This document shows positions 1 to 7,350 of a DNA stretch of 13,166 nucleotides, one piece after another. The notes beneath the pieces are model-generated. The model was not told the origin of the DNA and did no database searches. It was given only the letters and a program-made list of their open reading frames with translations. The DNA is from Pseudomonas sp. Its GTDB lineage: Bacteria; Pseudomonadota; Gammaproteobacteria; Pseudomonadales; Pseudomonadaceae. Position numbers and translations under genes: made by a program. The DNA is taken from the NCBI GenBank assembly GCA_029240955.1, contig JARDZH010000013.1, positions 1 to 13,166 on the forward strand. The letters run 5' to 3'. How positions within the stretch are numbered: the stretch's first letter is position 1; each line of letters begins with the position of its first letter.

Positions 1-24
1 CTCCTGCAGACGGAACCCCTCAGA

Positions 25-1644
25 TCACGCGCCGAGCCTGGAGATAACCTCGTTCAAGCCCACTGACAAACCATGCAGGTCTTGACTCGCGCCTTGAGTG
101 CGCTTGACGTTGTCCTGGTTGGTGGTCGCGATGGCGGTGATTTCGGTCAGGTTGCGTGAGATGTCTTCAGCGACCGACGTCTGCTCTTCAGCGGCCGTCG
201 CGATCTGGCGGTTCATATCACGAATGTTTTCCACGGCCAACGTGATGCGCTGCAAGGTTTCCCCCGCCTGCGTCACTTGCTCGACGCTTTCTTCACTGCG
301 CGCCTGACCGCCTTGAATCGCCTGCACCGCGTCCGTCGCGCCGGTCTGCACGGAGTTGATGATCTGATTGATTTCGGCGGTGGACTCCGCAGTGCGCTGC
401 GCCAGGGTCCGGACTTCGTCGGCAACCACCGCAAAACCACGTCCAGCCTCGCCTGCCCGCGCAGCTTCAATGGCCGCGTTCAGCGCCAGCAGGTTCGTCT
501 GTTCGGCGATGCCGCGGATCACTTCCAGTACCTTGCCGATCCGGCCGCTGTCGGCTTCGAGACGACCGATGACTTCTGCGGTGGAGGCAATTTCGTTGCG
601 CATGCGGGTGATGGTCGCAACGGTAGACTGCATGACCTTCTCGCCGCTCTGGGCGCTGTGGTCAGCTTCGTCCGCAGCTCGTGCCGCATCGGCTGCGTGG
701 CGCGCAACTTCCTGCGCAGTCGCGGACATCTCGGTCATGGCCGTCGCGACCTGATCGGTCCGCTCGAACTGCTCGTGGGTGCCCTGGGCCATCAGCGAAG
801 CGATGGCTTTCAGTTCGCCGCCGGCGGTGTCCAGATCAGCCGTGCTGCGTTTCAGGCTGGCGAAAGTGTCGGCGAGGAAGTCACGCAGGGTATTGGCCGC
901 TGCAGCCAGACGCCCCAGCTCGTCGCGGCGGTTGATGCTGACACTGGTCGCGAACTTGCCTTCCGCCAGCTTGGCGACGTAGTCGATCAGCAGGGTAATG
1001 GGTGCGACGACATTGCGATTGACCACCCACCACGTCAGCAGGCCGACCAGCAGCGCCGACGCCAGCATGACCAGCGCGCCAATCAGGATGGTGCGATCGG
1101 CCTCGGCACTGATCGCCACCGATTGTTGAGCGCTGGACGTATGGACCTGCTCGACGAGCACCGCCATCTGCTCGCTCGCCGCCCGATCCACGCCTTTGAC
1201 CGCCTGATCGCCCGCTGCGGGATCATTGCCGGCCGCGATGAACGCGTCACGTCCCGCGCGGTAAGCGGTTCCCACCCCGCGATGTTCCTGCTGCAGGCGC
1301 TGAACCTGGGTTTTCAGCGCGGCGTCTGTGCCTGGAAGGCTGGCAAGTTGACTCAAGGTGCCTTGGACCAGACGCTCCTGCTCCTCGAATTGACTCCAGT
1401 ACTTGTCACGCTCCGACGGCGACTTGCCGCGTAGGAGGACGTTCTTCCATTCCTGGACCTGAACCTTGAACTGCAGGTTGGCCTCGTCGATCAGTTGGGA
1501 AGCCTGTACCGGTCCCTGGAGAAGCCCCCGATACGCGTGGACGTTATTGGAAAGGAAGTTGAAACAGGCGAGCGCGATGATCAGCATGAGAATCAGGCTG
1601 CCACCGAGCATCGCAAGAATTTGAAGCCGCAAGGATCTGGACAT
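25..1644 (-). CDS. Methyl-accepting chemotaxis protein with a 4HB-sized periplasmic sensor
   Basis: Transmembrane chemoreceptor that would signal to flagellar rotation through CheA/CheW. From ATG 1644 the product is 539 aa. It has TM1 (about 9-30), a periplasmic helical region of about 155 residues (31-184), TM2 (185-207), a HAMP domain (208-260) and a cytoplasmic signalling coiled coil (270-539). The conserved hairpin tip [20 protein letters not shown] starts near residue 381. There is no CheR/CheB-tethering pentapeptide at the C-terminus, which ends SRLGA. The sensor is the size of a four-helix-bundle domain and includes [12 protein letters not shown] (61-72), a pattern I associate with proteobacterial 4HB receptors. 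A longer frame could open at TTG 1728, but that codon lies at the predicted transcription start of the sigma-28 promoter, so ATG 1644 is preferred although its Shine-Dalgarno is weak. The ligand is not determinable; a Pho-box-like element upstream suggests a link to phosphate status. Confidence 0.93.
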   Translation of the reverse strand: MSRSLRLQILAMLGGSLILMLIIALACFNFLSNNVHAYRGLLQGPVQASQLIDEANLQFKVQVQEWKNVLLRGKSPSERDKYWSQFEEQERLVQGTLSQLASLPGTDAALKTQVQRLQQEHRGVGTAYRAGRDAFIAAGNDPAAGDQAVKGVDRAASEQMAVLVEQVHTSSAQQSVAISAEADRTILIGALVMLASALLVGLLTWWVVNRNVVAPITLLIDYVAKLAEGKFATSVSINRRDELGRLAAAANTLRDFLADTFASLKRSTADLDTAGGELKAIASLMAQGTHEQFERTDQVATAMTEMSATAQEVARHAADAARAADEADHSAQSGEKVMQSTVATITRMRNEIASTAEVIGRLEADSGRIGKVLEVIRGIAEQTNLLALNAAIEAARAGEAGRGFAVVADEVRTLAQRTAESTAEINQIINSVQTGATDAVQAIQGGQARSEESVEQVTQAGETLQRITLAVENIRDMNRQIATAAEEQTSVAEDISRNLTEITAIATTNQDNVKRTQGASQDLHGLSVGLNEVISRLGA

Positions 1645-1733
1645 GAGGGTATCTCGGGAAGTTGGATCTGCGACCTGCGCAGACGAAGGTGCTACTTCCC
1701 TGTCATTACCCGTTTCGGCAATGTGCAAAACGG

Positions 1734-1760
1734 TTATCGGCTCGCGGAAATACTTCTTTA
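1734..1760 (-). promoter_or_regulatory. Sigma-28 (FliA) flagellar-class promoter of the chemoreceptor gene
   Basis: Read on the minus strand, TAAAGAAG (1760-1753) is followed after exactly 11 nt by GCCGATAA (1741-1734). The E. coli FliA consensus is TAAAGTTT-N11-GCCGATAA, so only two -35-side bases differ and the -10 is perfect. Transcription should start near 1727, giving a 5' UTR of about 83 nt to ATG 1644. Chemoreceptor genes are a standard FliA target, and the element is in the right orientation and place. Confidence 0.9.
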
Positions 1761-1782
1761 ATCAATCAGTTACGGGGGCTGT

Positions 1783-1811
1783 TTCACAGCTATATGACAG
1801 TTTAATGACGC
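1783..1811 (-). promoter_or_regulatory. Pho-box-like direct repeats upstream of the chemoreceptor promoter
   Basis: On the minus strand there are three 7-mers at exact 11-bp spacing: GCGTCAT (1811-1805), CTGTCAT (1800-1794) and CTGTGAA (1789-1783). The PhoB box is two CTGTCAT-type repeats separated by 4 AT-rich bases. Here the middle repeat is perfect and its neighbours each match 5 of 7, with TAAA and ATAG as the linkers. The element points toward the chemoreceptor gene and ends 22 bp before the sigma-28 -35. It lies wholly in the gap after the iclR stop codon. No convincing sigma-70 -10 stands at the usual distance, so function is unproven. Confidence 0.5.
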
Positions 1812-1818
1812 CAGAGAA

Positions 1819-2694
1819 TCATTTTTCAGGCCTGGGCGCTTCCAGCCCGAAGACCTGGCTTGGACGACGCAACGAAGGGTCAAAGGGATTGATCCGGGCG
1901 CTCACTGCGGTAGCTTCGCGCCTGAGCAGTTCAACCACGGTGCTCAGGCGATCAGGTCCGAGGCGATCACTGATGGTCGCAACGCTCAACGCTGCGACCG
2001 CGCGCCCGGTGCGGTCAAGTATGGGCACCGCCAGCCCTGCCATGCCCGGCAATGCCCCGGTGTTGCGGGCTGCGTAGCCCAGACGACGCACATTGTCGAT
2101 TTCCGAGCGCAGCAGCACTTCGTCGTAGAGATGGAAATCCTTCAAACGCGGCAGGTTGTAGCGGATTACCGTCTCCCGCTCGTCTTCGGGCAGAAACGCG
2201 AGGATCGCCAGACTGCCCTGCCCCACGCCCAGCGCCACCCGCCCACCAATGTCGCCGGTGAAGGTGCGAATCGGATACGGCCCTTCGCTGCGATCCAGAC
2301 AGATCGCATCGAATCCGCTGCGCGCCAACAGGAACAGCGAGTCACCCAGCGATGCGGACAGGCGCAGCAGGCTCGGCCTGACCAGTTCGCGGAGATTGCC
2401 GGTATTACCCGCCCGTGCGGCCAAGGCAAAGAACTCGATGCTCAGGCGATAACGTTTGCTGAGCAGGTCCTGCTCGACCATGCCTTCATCGACCAGACTG
2501 CGCAGCAGCCGATGGGTCGTCGGCTGAGACAGGCCCACTCGCTGCGCCAGTTGTGTCACTCGCTCACCGCCTTCCGGGCTGTCACCGAGACAGCGGAGCA
2601 CCGCGAATATCCTTGAGACAGCGCCCACGCCGACGCCAGCGTCCGCGACGCTCTCTGGCTTCACCTTGTCATTATTTCGATCAGTGGAATTCAT
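1819..2694 (-). CDS. IclR-family transcriptional regulator
   Basis: The 291-aa product has the IclR plan. An N-terminal winged helix-turn-helix spans about 26-85, with the recognition region VTQLAQRVGLSQPTTHRLLRSL (46-67) and wing KRYRLS (80-85). The ligand-binding domain covers about 95-270. ATG 2694 is chosen over ATG 2709 because it has AGGTG six bases upstream, while ATG 2709 has no spaced ribosome binding site; the choice changes five residues. IclR proteins usually control adjacent catabolic genes and bind as dimers to palindromes. This gene is divergent from the transporter/dehydrogenase operon across a 247-bp gap, so it is the obvious candidate regulator of that operon, with the imported compound or its oxidation product as effector. 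Whether it activates or represses cannot be read here. About 17 N-terminal residues before the HTH are polar and probably disordered. Confidence 0.93.
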   Translation of the reverse strand: MNSTDRNNDKVKPESVADAGVGVGAVSRIFAVLRCLGDSPEGGERVTQLAQRVGLSQPTTHRLLRSLVDEGMVEQDLLSKRYRLSIEFFALAARAGNTGNLRELVRPSLLRLSASLGDSLFLLARSGFDAICLDRSEGPYPIRTFTGDIGGRVALGVGQGSLAILAFLPEDERETVIRYNLPRLKDFHLYDEVLLRSEIDNVRRLGYAARNTGALPGMAGLAVPILDRTGRAVAALSVATISDRLGPDRLSTVVELLRREATAVSARINPFDPSLRRPSQVFGLEAPRPEK

Positions 2695-2746
2695 AAGCGG
2701 CACCTGCATCTCTTAATCCACTCACCGGAAATATTCGAAAATAAAT

Positions 2747-2756
2747 ACTGTTCAGT
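2747..2756. promoter_or_regulatory. Palindrome in the iclR/operon divergent region, possible operator
   Basis: ACTG-TT-CAGT is an inverted repeat with perfect 4-bp arms. Next to it is AT-rich sequence containing TTCGAA (2734-2739) flanked by AT and AA. Both lie about 40-60 bp upstream of the iclR start, where a regulator could block or activate its own promoter. The arms are short and chance is not excluded. Assignment to IclR is inference from position only. Confidence 0.3.
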
Positions 2757-2767
2757 GAAATTGGTCG

Positions 2768-2797
2768 TTGAGCGCATCCTAGCCTTCGACCTAATCT
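2768..2797 (+). promoter_or_regulatory. Weak sigma-70-like promoter candidate for the transport/oxidase operon
   Basis: TTGAGC (2768-2773) shares four of six bases with TTGACA. It is followed after 18 nt by TAATCT (2792-2797), which matches TATAAT at only three positions. It is the best candidate I found in the divergent gap. A weak core promoter would fit a gene set that depends on an activator, but the match is marginal. Confidence 0.2.
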
Positions 2798-2891
2798 GAG
2801 TCCACAGGGGCGATTTGAACAATCATCGGTAGCCGTCACAGAGCGAGCACCAACGTCCACCCAAGCTGCATGACTTCACTTCGCATCTGCC

Positions 2892-2929
2892 CATGACAAC
2901 AAGCGTGCCCCGGCGCGCATGACAACAAG
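2892..2929 (+). repeat. Duplicated CA-rich leader motif, possible Crc/Hfq target
   Basis: CATGACAACAAG occurs twice at a 26-bp interval (2892-2903 and 2918-2929), and similarity continues into GCGTGC versus GGTGC. Each copy holds GACAACAA (2895-2902 and 2921-2928), seven of eight bases of the AAnAAnAA motif bound by Hfq/Crc in Pseudomonas catabolite repression. The second copy runs directly into the Shine-Dalgarno AAGGTG (2927-2932), nine bases before ATG 2942. The repeat is seen in the sequence; the regulatory role is inferred. Confidence 0.5.
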
Positions 2930-2941
2930 GTGCAAGCAGCC

Positions 2942-3970
2942 ATGGCATTTTTGCAGCTCGAAGGTCTCTCCAAACGTTACGGCGCCATCGACGCCGTCGT
3001 CGCCACGAACCTGGCCGTTGAAAAAGGCGAGTTCGTTTCCCTGCTCGGTCCTTCAGGCTGTGGCAAGACCACCACGCTGCAAATGATCGCCGGCTTCGTC
3101 GAAGTCAGCGAAGGCCGAATCGTGCTCGATGGTCGCGACATCACTCATGCCAAGCCCAGCAGTCGCGGTCTGGGCGTGGTGTTTCAGAGCTATGCGCTGT
3201 TCCCGCACATGACCGTTGTCGACAACGTGGCGTTCGGGCTGCGCATGCGCAAGGTGCCGACTGCCGAAATCACCACGCGGGTCAGACGGGTTCTGGAGCT
3301 GGTACGCCTCGACCAACACGCTGATCGCTATCCCCGGGAACTGTCCGGTGGACAGCGTCAGCGTGTCGCGTTGGCACGAGCGCTTGTCATCGAGCCGCCC
3401 GTGCTGCTGCTCGACGAACCCTTGTCGAACCTCGACGCCAACCTGCGTGAAGAAATGCAGTTCGAGATCCGTCGTATCCAGAACGAAGTGGGGATCACCA
3501 CCTTGATGGTGACCCACGATCAGGCCGAAGCCCTGTCGATCAGCGACCGTGTCGTGGTCATGCAGGCCGGGCGAGTGACTCAGATCGATGAACCGTACAA
3601 GCTTTACGAACACCCGCGCACCCGCTTCATCTCGGGCTTCGTCGGCAAGGCCAACATGCTGCCCGGCGACCTGGACAGCGCCGGGTGCCCGCAGGTTCGT
3701 CAGTTACCAGGCGAAGGCACATTGACGCTCAGCCTGCGGCCGGAAAAGATCGACCTGGTTGCCGCTGGCTGCGGACGCCTGTCGGGCCGGATCGTGACCC
3801 GGTATTTCCTGGGCAGCCAGTGGCTGTACCGGATCCAGACCGGCGTTGGCGAAGTCACGGTGGTGCGGCGCAATGACGGCCAGGCGCCTTTGGATAAAGA
3901 CACCGCTGTGGGCCTGGACTGGCCGAGCGACCTGTTGCGTGTACTGGATGCCGACGAGGTGCGCGCATGA
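2942..3970 (+). CDS. ABC transporter ATP-binding protein, spermidine/putrescine (PotA) type
   Basis: Cytoplasmic ATPase powering import; 342 aa. All nucleotide-binding motifs are intact: Walker A GPSGCGKT (36-43), Q-loop Q82 in VFQSYALFPHM, signature LSGGQ (134-138), Walker B VLLLDE (154-159), D-loop SNLD, and switch histidine H192 in VTHDQAEAL. Residues from about 240 form a TOBE-like C-terminal domain, as in PotA and related ATPases. ATG 2942 is used because AAGGTG lies nine bases upstream; a GTG in frame at 2930 overlaps that Shine-Dalgarno and is less likely. It is the first gene of the operon, and its stop overlaps the next start by four bases (ATGA). The family handles polyamines, iron, thiosulfate-like solutes or opines, so the substrate must be judged from the neighbouring oxidase genes. 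Confidence 0.95.
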   Translation: MAFLQLEGLSKRYGAIDAVVATNLAVEKGEFVSLLGPSGCGKTTTLQMIAGFVEVSEGRIVLDGRDITHAKPSSRGLGVVFQSYALFPHMTVVDNVAFGLRMRKVPTAEITTRVRRVLELVRLDQHADRYPRELSGGQRQRVALARALVIEPPVLLLDEPLSNLDANLREEMQFEIRRIQNEVGITTLMVTHDQAEALSISDRVVVMQAGRVTQIDEPYKLYEHPRTRFISGFVGKANMLPGDLDSAGCPQVRQLPGEGTLTLSLRPEKIDLVAAGCGRLSGRIVTRYFLGSQWLYRIQTGVGEVTVVRRNDGQAPLDKDTAVGLDWPSDLLRVLDADEVRA

Positions 3971-4839
3971 GTCTGGCCACCGAAATGCGTTCCGGCGGGC
4001 GCGGCTACTCGCTCTCGGCCCCGGCACTGGCGTTGTACATCGGCCTGTTGATACTGCCGCTGGGGCTGACCCTGGTGCTGTCGTTCAACGTCTTCGACTA
4101 CGAGGTCGGGGTCAGGAGCGACAGTTACACGCTGGCCAACTACCTCGCCGTGGTCACCGACTCCTACTTCTATGAAATCTTTTTGCGCACCTTCTGGATC
4201 AGCGCGCTGGTCACCCTGCTCTGCGTGCTGATCGGCGTACCGGAAGCCTACATCCTCAGCCGGATGCGCACCCCGTGGCGCTCTATCTTTCTGATCCTGA
4301 TCCTCACTCCGCTGCTGATTTCGGTGGTGGTGCGCGCCTTCGGCTGGAGCCTGCTGCTGGGCGCGGACGGGCTGGTCAATCAGGCTATACAAGCCATGGG
4401 CGGGCGTCCGGTCAAGATGCTGTACACGCCTTTCGCGGTGATCATTGCTCTAGTGCACGTGATGCTGCCGTTCATGATCATCCCGGTCTGGACCTCGCTG
4501 CAGAAACTCGACCCCACTGCGGAACAGGCTGCGCTGTCGCTGGGCGCCAGTCAGGCGAAGGTGATGCGCCTGATCGTGCTGCCGCAAGTGATGCCGGGCG
4601 TGCTGTCCGGTTCGCTGATCGTGTTCGGCCTGGCCGCCAGCTCTTTCGCCATTCCCGGCCTGCTCGGCGGTCGGCGTTTGAAGATGGTCGCCACCGTGGT
4701 CTACGACCAGTACCTGTCGGAGCTCAACTGGCCGATGGGCGCAACTATCGCCGTGGCGCTGCTGTTGGTGAATCTGGTTGTCATGCTGTCGTGGAACCGC
4801 ATGATCGAAGGCCGCTACAAGAAATCCCTGGGGGTCTGA
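3967..4839 (+). CDS. ABC transporter permease, PotB-like
   Basis: Inner-membrane permease subunit, 290 aa, with about six hydrophobic segments starting near 19-41, 74-95, 106-128, 153-175, 210-232 and 258-276. The EAA coupling loop is clear at about 185-206 (EQAALSLGASQAKVMRLIVLP), with the conserved glycine (G193) and the LP at its end; this loop docks on the ATPase. The start overlaps the ATPase stop by four bases, indicating translational coupling. The second permease follows after 3 bp, so the channel should be a heterodimer. The pairing and order match the PotB-PotC arrangement. Nothing is broken or missing. Confidence 0.94.
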   Translation: MSLATEMRSGGRGYSLSAPALALYIGLLILPLGLTLVLSFNVFDYEVGVRSDSYTLANYLAVVTDSYFYEIFLRTFWISALVTLLCVLIGVPEAYILSRMRTPWRSIFLILILTPLLISVVVRAFGWSLLLGADGLVNQAIQAMGGRPVKMLYTPFAVIIALVHVMLPFMIIPVWTSLQKLDPTAEQAALSLGASQAKVMRLIVLPQVMPGVLSGSLIVFGLAASSFAIPGLLGGRRLKMVATVVYDQYLSELNWPMGATIAVALLLVNLVVMLSWNRMIEGRYKKSLGV

Positions 4840-4842
4840 TCC

Positions 4843-5637
4843 ATGTCCAGAAACGGTCCTTTGGCGCTCGCCTTCCACGCGCTGGTCGTGGTGTTCATGA
4901 TGGCCCCGCTGGTGGTGGTGTGCCTGGTCGCCTTCACACCCGAAAACACCTTGAGCCTGCCGACCAGCGATTTTTCCTTGCGCTGGTTCAAAGCGATCTT
5001 CGAGCGCGCCGACTTCGTCGACTCGTTCTATAACAGCCTGCTGCTGGCCTTCGCCTCGGCGACGCTCGCGACGCTGATCGCCGTACCTGCTGCGCTGGCA
5101 ATCAACCGCCACACATTTCCCGGCCGCGATTTCTGCAACGCGCTGTTCCTGTCGCCGATCATCATTCCGCATCTGGTGCTGGGCGTTGCGATGCTGCGTC
5201 TGTTCGCCCTGATGGGCGTCAATGGCAGTTTCGCCTGGCTGATCCTCGCCCACACGCTGGTGATTACGCCCTATGTATTGCGACTGGTGCTGGCAGCGGC
5301 GATCGGCATCGACCGCAGCGCCGAGCAGGCGGCCGAATCGCTCGGAGCCAGCCGCTTCACGCTGTTCCGGCAGATCACGCTGCCCATGATTCTGCCCGGC
5401 GTGGCCGGCGGTTGGTTGCTTGCCTTCATCAACAGTTTCGATGAGGTCACCTTGTCGATTTTCGTCACATCCCCCGCAACCCAGACGCTGCCGGTGCGCA
5501 TGTATGTGTACGCCACGGAGTCCATCGACCCGATGATGGCCGCTGTGTCTGCGCTGGTCATCGCGCTCACCGCGGCGACCATGATCCTGCTCGACCGCGT
5601 CTATGGCCTGGACCGCGTGCTGGTCGGCAAACATTAA
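4843..5637 (+). CDS. ABC transporter permease, PotC-like
   Basis: Second inner-membrane permease, 264 aa. Hydrophobic segments lie near 8-31, 62-86, 101-123, 130-153, 182-204 and 233-251. The EAA loop is at about 159-181 (SAEQAAESLGASRFTLFRQITLP), with its glycine (G168) and terminal LP. The start lies 3 bp after the first permease and has a G-rich Shine-Dalgarno just before it. The N-terminus reads as a signal-anchor first helix, as in PotC. With the ATPase, the PotB-like permease and the binding protein encoded at the end of the operon, this completes an importer; the usual PotABCD order is interrupted by three oxidoreductase genes before the binding protein. Confidence 0.94.
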   Translation: MSRNGPLALAFHALVVVFMMAPLVVVCLVAFTPENTLSLPTSDFSLRWFKAIFERADFVDSFYNSLLLAFASATLATLIAVPAALAINRHTFPGRDFCNALFLSPIIIPHLVLGVAMLRLFALMGVNGSFAWLILAHTLVITPYVLRLVLAAAIGIDRSAEQAAESLGASRFTLFRQITLPMILPGVAGGWLLAFINSFDEVTLSIFVTSPATQTLPVRMYVYATESIDPMMAAVSALVIALTAATMILLDRVYGLDRVLVGKH

Positions 5638-5668
5638 TCCCACGATCAACCGGGCTGGAGTCGTAGTC

Positions 5669-5977
5669 ATGGCATTGTTGAAACGATTGGTCGAAACCGA
5701 GCGCCCGCGCCTTGCGTTCATGCTCGACGGTCAGCCCGCCAGCGGATTGCTGGGTGACACCGTGCTGACCGCCGTATTGACCTGCGAAGATCATCTGCGT
5801 GGCAGCGACTTCAGCGCACAGCCCCGTGCAGGGTTCTGCCTGATGGGTGCGTGTCAGGATTGCTGGGTACGTCTGGGCGACGGGCGTCGTGTGCGCGCCT
5901 GCTCGACCCTGCTCGAATCCGGCCAGCAGATCAGCCGCGAGCCTGGCCGCGTTGTGAGTGAGGGCTCGCAGCCATGA
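5669..5977 (+). CDS. Small [2Fe-2S] ferredoxin-like subunit, HcnA/OoxA-small-subunit type
   Basis: A 102-aa protein with the cysteine pattern C57-x4-C62-x2-C65-x12-C78 (AGFCLMGACQDC...RACS), the layout of plant-type [2Fe-2S] ferredoxin domains. Small proteins of this kind are the alpha subunit of HcnABC hydrogen cyanide synthase and of three-subunit amino/imino acid dehydrogenases such as LhpBEF, where they pass electrons between flavin subunits and the respiratory chain. ATG 5669 is chosen because CTGGAG lies eight bases upstream; an upstream in-frame start at 5603 would overlap the permease gene. There is a 31-bp gap after the PotC-like gene, the largest in the operon, and the stop overlaps the next start (ATGA). 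An extra cysteine, C39, lies outside the motif. Confidence 0.9.
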   Translation: MALLKRLVETERPRLAFMLDGQPASGLLGDTVLTAVLTCEDHLRGSDFSAQPRAGFCLMGACQDCWVRLGDGRRVRACSTLLESGQQISREPGRVVSEGSQP

Positions 5978-7350
5978 GCAGCGTTGTGCCCACAGAAGAA
6001 AAGATCGCCATCGTCGGCGCGGGGCCGGCCGGCATCCGTGCGGCCCAGACCTTGCTGGAACACGGGGTACGCGCATGCCTGATTGACGAAGGGCTGCGCG
6101 GCGGCGGCCAGATCTATCGGCGCCAGCCGGAGAATTTTCAACGTCAGGCCAAGGATATTTACGGCTTTGAAGCGGGAAAGGCAGTGGCCGTCCACCACGC
6201 ACTCGACGGCCTTCTGCACGTCATCGATTATCGCCCCCAGACGCTGGTCTGGAATGCGGAGAACGGTCGTCTGGATACGTCACGTGCGGATCGAGCCGGG
6301 CGGATCGATTACACCAGGCTGATCGTCGCAACCGGCGCCACTGACCGGATCTTGCCGGTTCCAGGCTGGACGTTGCCCGGCGTGTACAGCCTGGGCGCAG
6401 CGCAGATCGCGTTGAAATATCAAGGCTGCGCCATCGGCGAGCGTGTAGTTTTCTGCGGCAGCGGGCCGCTGTTGTACCTGGTCGCGTATCAATACGCCAA
6501 GGCGGGCGCAAAGGTCGAAGCGGTGCTGGACAGCTCTCCCTTCAGCGCGCAGTGCCGCGCCCTCCCCGCGCTGCTCGGACAGGCTGCAACCCTCGCTAAA
6601 GGGCTTTACTACCGCGGCTGGCTGATGGCGCACGGCATAACCGTGCATCAGGGCGTCACCCTGCAGCGCGTCGAGGGCGAAAAGCGCGTCAGCGGCGTGG
6701 TTTACCACAAAGGCAGCGAGACATTCGAAATAGCCTGCGATGCCGTCGGATTCGCCCATGCCCTGCGCAGCGAGACACAGCTCGCTGACCTGCTGGGTTG
6801 CAAGTTCGCCTGGAACCCGCTGAACCGCGCGTGGCTACCAACACAAGACGATGCCTGCCGCAGTAGCGTGCCGGGTGTTTATCTGGCAGGCGACGGTGCA
6901 GGAGTCATGGGCGCAGACGCCGCAGAAATGGCCGGTGAGCTTGCGGCGTTGAGCCTGCTGGAGGATGCCGGTCAGCGTATCGACCCCAAGCGTCGTCTTC
7001 GCCTGCAAGGACGACTCAGTGGCATTCAACGCTTCCGCCAAGGTCTGGAAACCGCGTTTCCCTTCCCGGTCGACTGGGCCGCAGCGGTGCCCGACGAAAC
7101 CCTGATCTGTCGGTGCGAAGAAGTGACCGCCGGACAGATCCGCGCCACGGTCGACCAAGGCCATTGGGAAATGAACCGGGTCAAAGCCATGTGCCGCGTC
7201 GGCATGGGTCGCTGCCAGGGCCGGATGTGCGGCATGGCAGCAGCAGAACTCATCGCCACACGAAGCGGACGTGATATCGACAAAGTCGGGCGGCTGCGCG
7301 GTCAGGCACCGGTCAAACCGCTGCCGTTCGGTCTGGAGATCGAGCCATGA
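5974..7350 (+). CDS. FAD-dependent oxidoreductase with C-terminal BFD-like [2Fe-2S] domain, HcnB/OoxA-like
   Basis: A 458-aa flavoprotein. The N-terminal Rossmann dinucleotide motif is IAIVGAGPAG (11-20). VATGATDR (118-125) and a second nucleotide fold VVFCGSGPL (158-166) follow, and the distal FAD motif is GVYLAGDGAGVMGA (301-314). The C-terminus has a BFD-like cluster site, C379-x-C381-x32-C414-x4-C419, with an additional C407. This two-part design is that of HcnB, the octopine/nopaline oxidase A subunits and hydroxyproline dehydrogenase subunits, so the protein probably transfers electrons and does not hold the substrate oxidation site alone. The start overlaps the ferredoxin stop (ATGA) and the stop overlaps the next gene in the same way, so the three subunits should be made together. 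I assign no gene name because HcnB, OoxA and LhpB-type proteins cannot be told apart by eye. Confidence 0.92.
   Translation: MSSVVPTEEKIAIVGAGPAGIRAAQTLLEHGVRACLIDEGLRGGGQIYRRQPENFQRQAKDIYGFEAGKAVAVHHALDGLLHVIDYRPQTLVWNAENGRLDTSRADRAGRIDYTRLIVATGATDRILPVPGWTLPGVYSLGAAQIALKYQGCAIGERVVFCGSGPLLYLVAYQYAKAGAKVEAVLDSSPFSAQCRALPALLGQAATLAKGLYYRGWLMAHGITVHQGVTLQRVEGEKRVSGVVYHKGSETFEIACDAVGFAHALRSETQLADLLGCKFAWNPLNRAWLPTQDDACRSSVPGVYLAGDGAGVMGADAAEMAGELAALSLLEDAGQRIDPKRRLRLQGRLSGIQRFRQGLETAFPFPVDWAAAVPDETLICRCEEVTAGQIRATVDQGHWEMNRVKAMCRVGMGRCQGRMCGMAAAELIATRSGRDIDKVGRLRGQAPVKPLPFGLEIEP

Noticed and set aside
277..1434. Long plus-strand open frame opposite the chemoreceptor
   Set aside because: It is a shadow of the coiled-coil chemoreceptor gene, with no recognisable domain and composition driven by codon bias on the other strand.
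1778..1790. GCTGT-TTC-ACAGC hairpin as the iclR terminator
   Set aside because: The stem is only five pairs with no T run on either side, and the bases are better explained as part of the 11-bp-spaced repeats.
4450..5721. Long minus-strand open frame of over 400 codons opposite the permease genes
   Set aside because: It is antisense to two well-supported permeases. Its translation is rich in Gln, His, Arg and Asp, as expected from the reverse of a hydrophobic GC-rich gene. No domain or ribosome binding site supports it.
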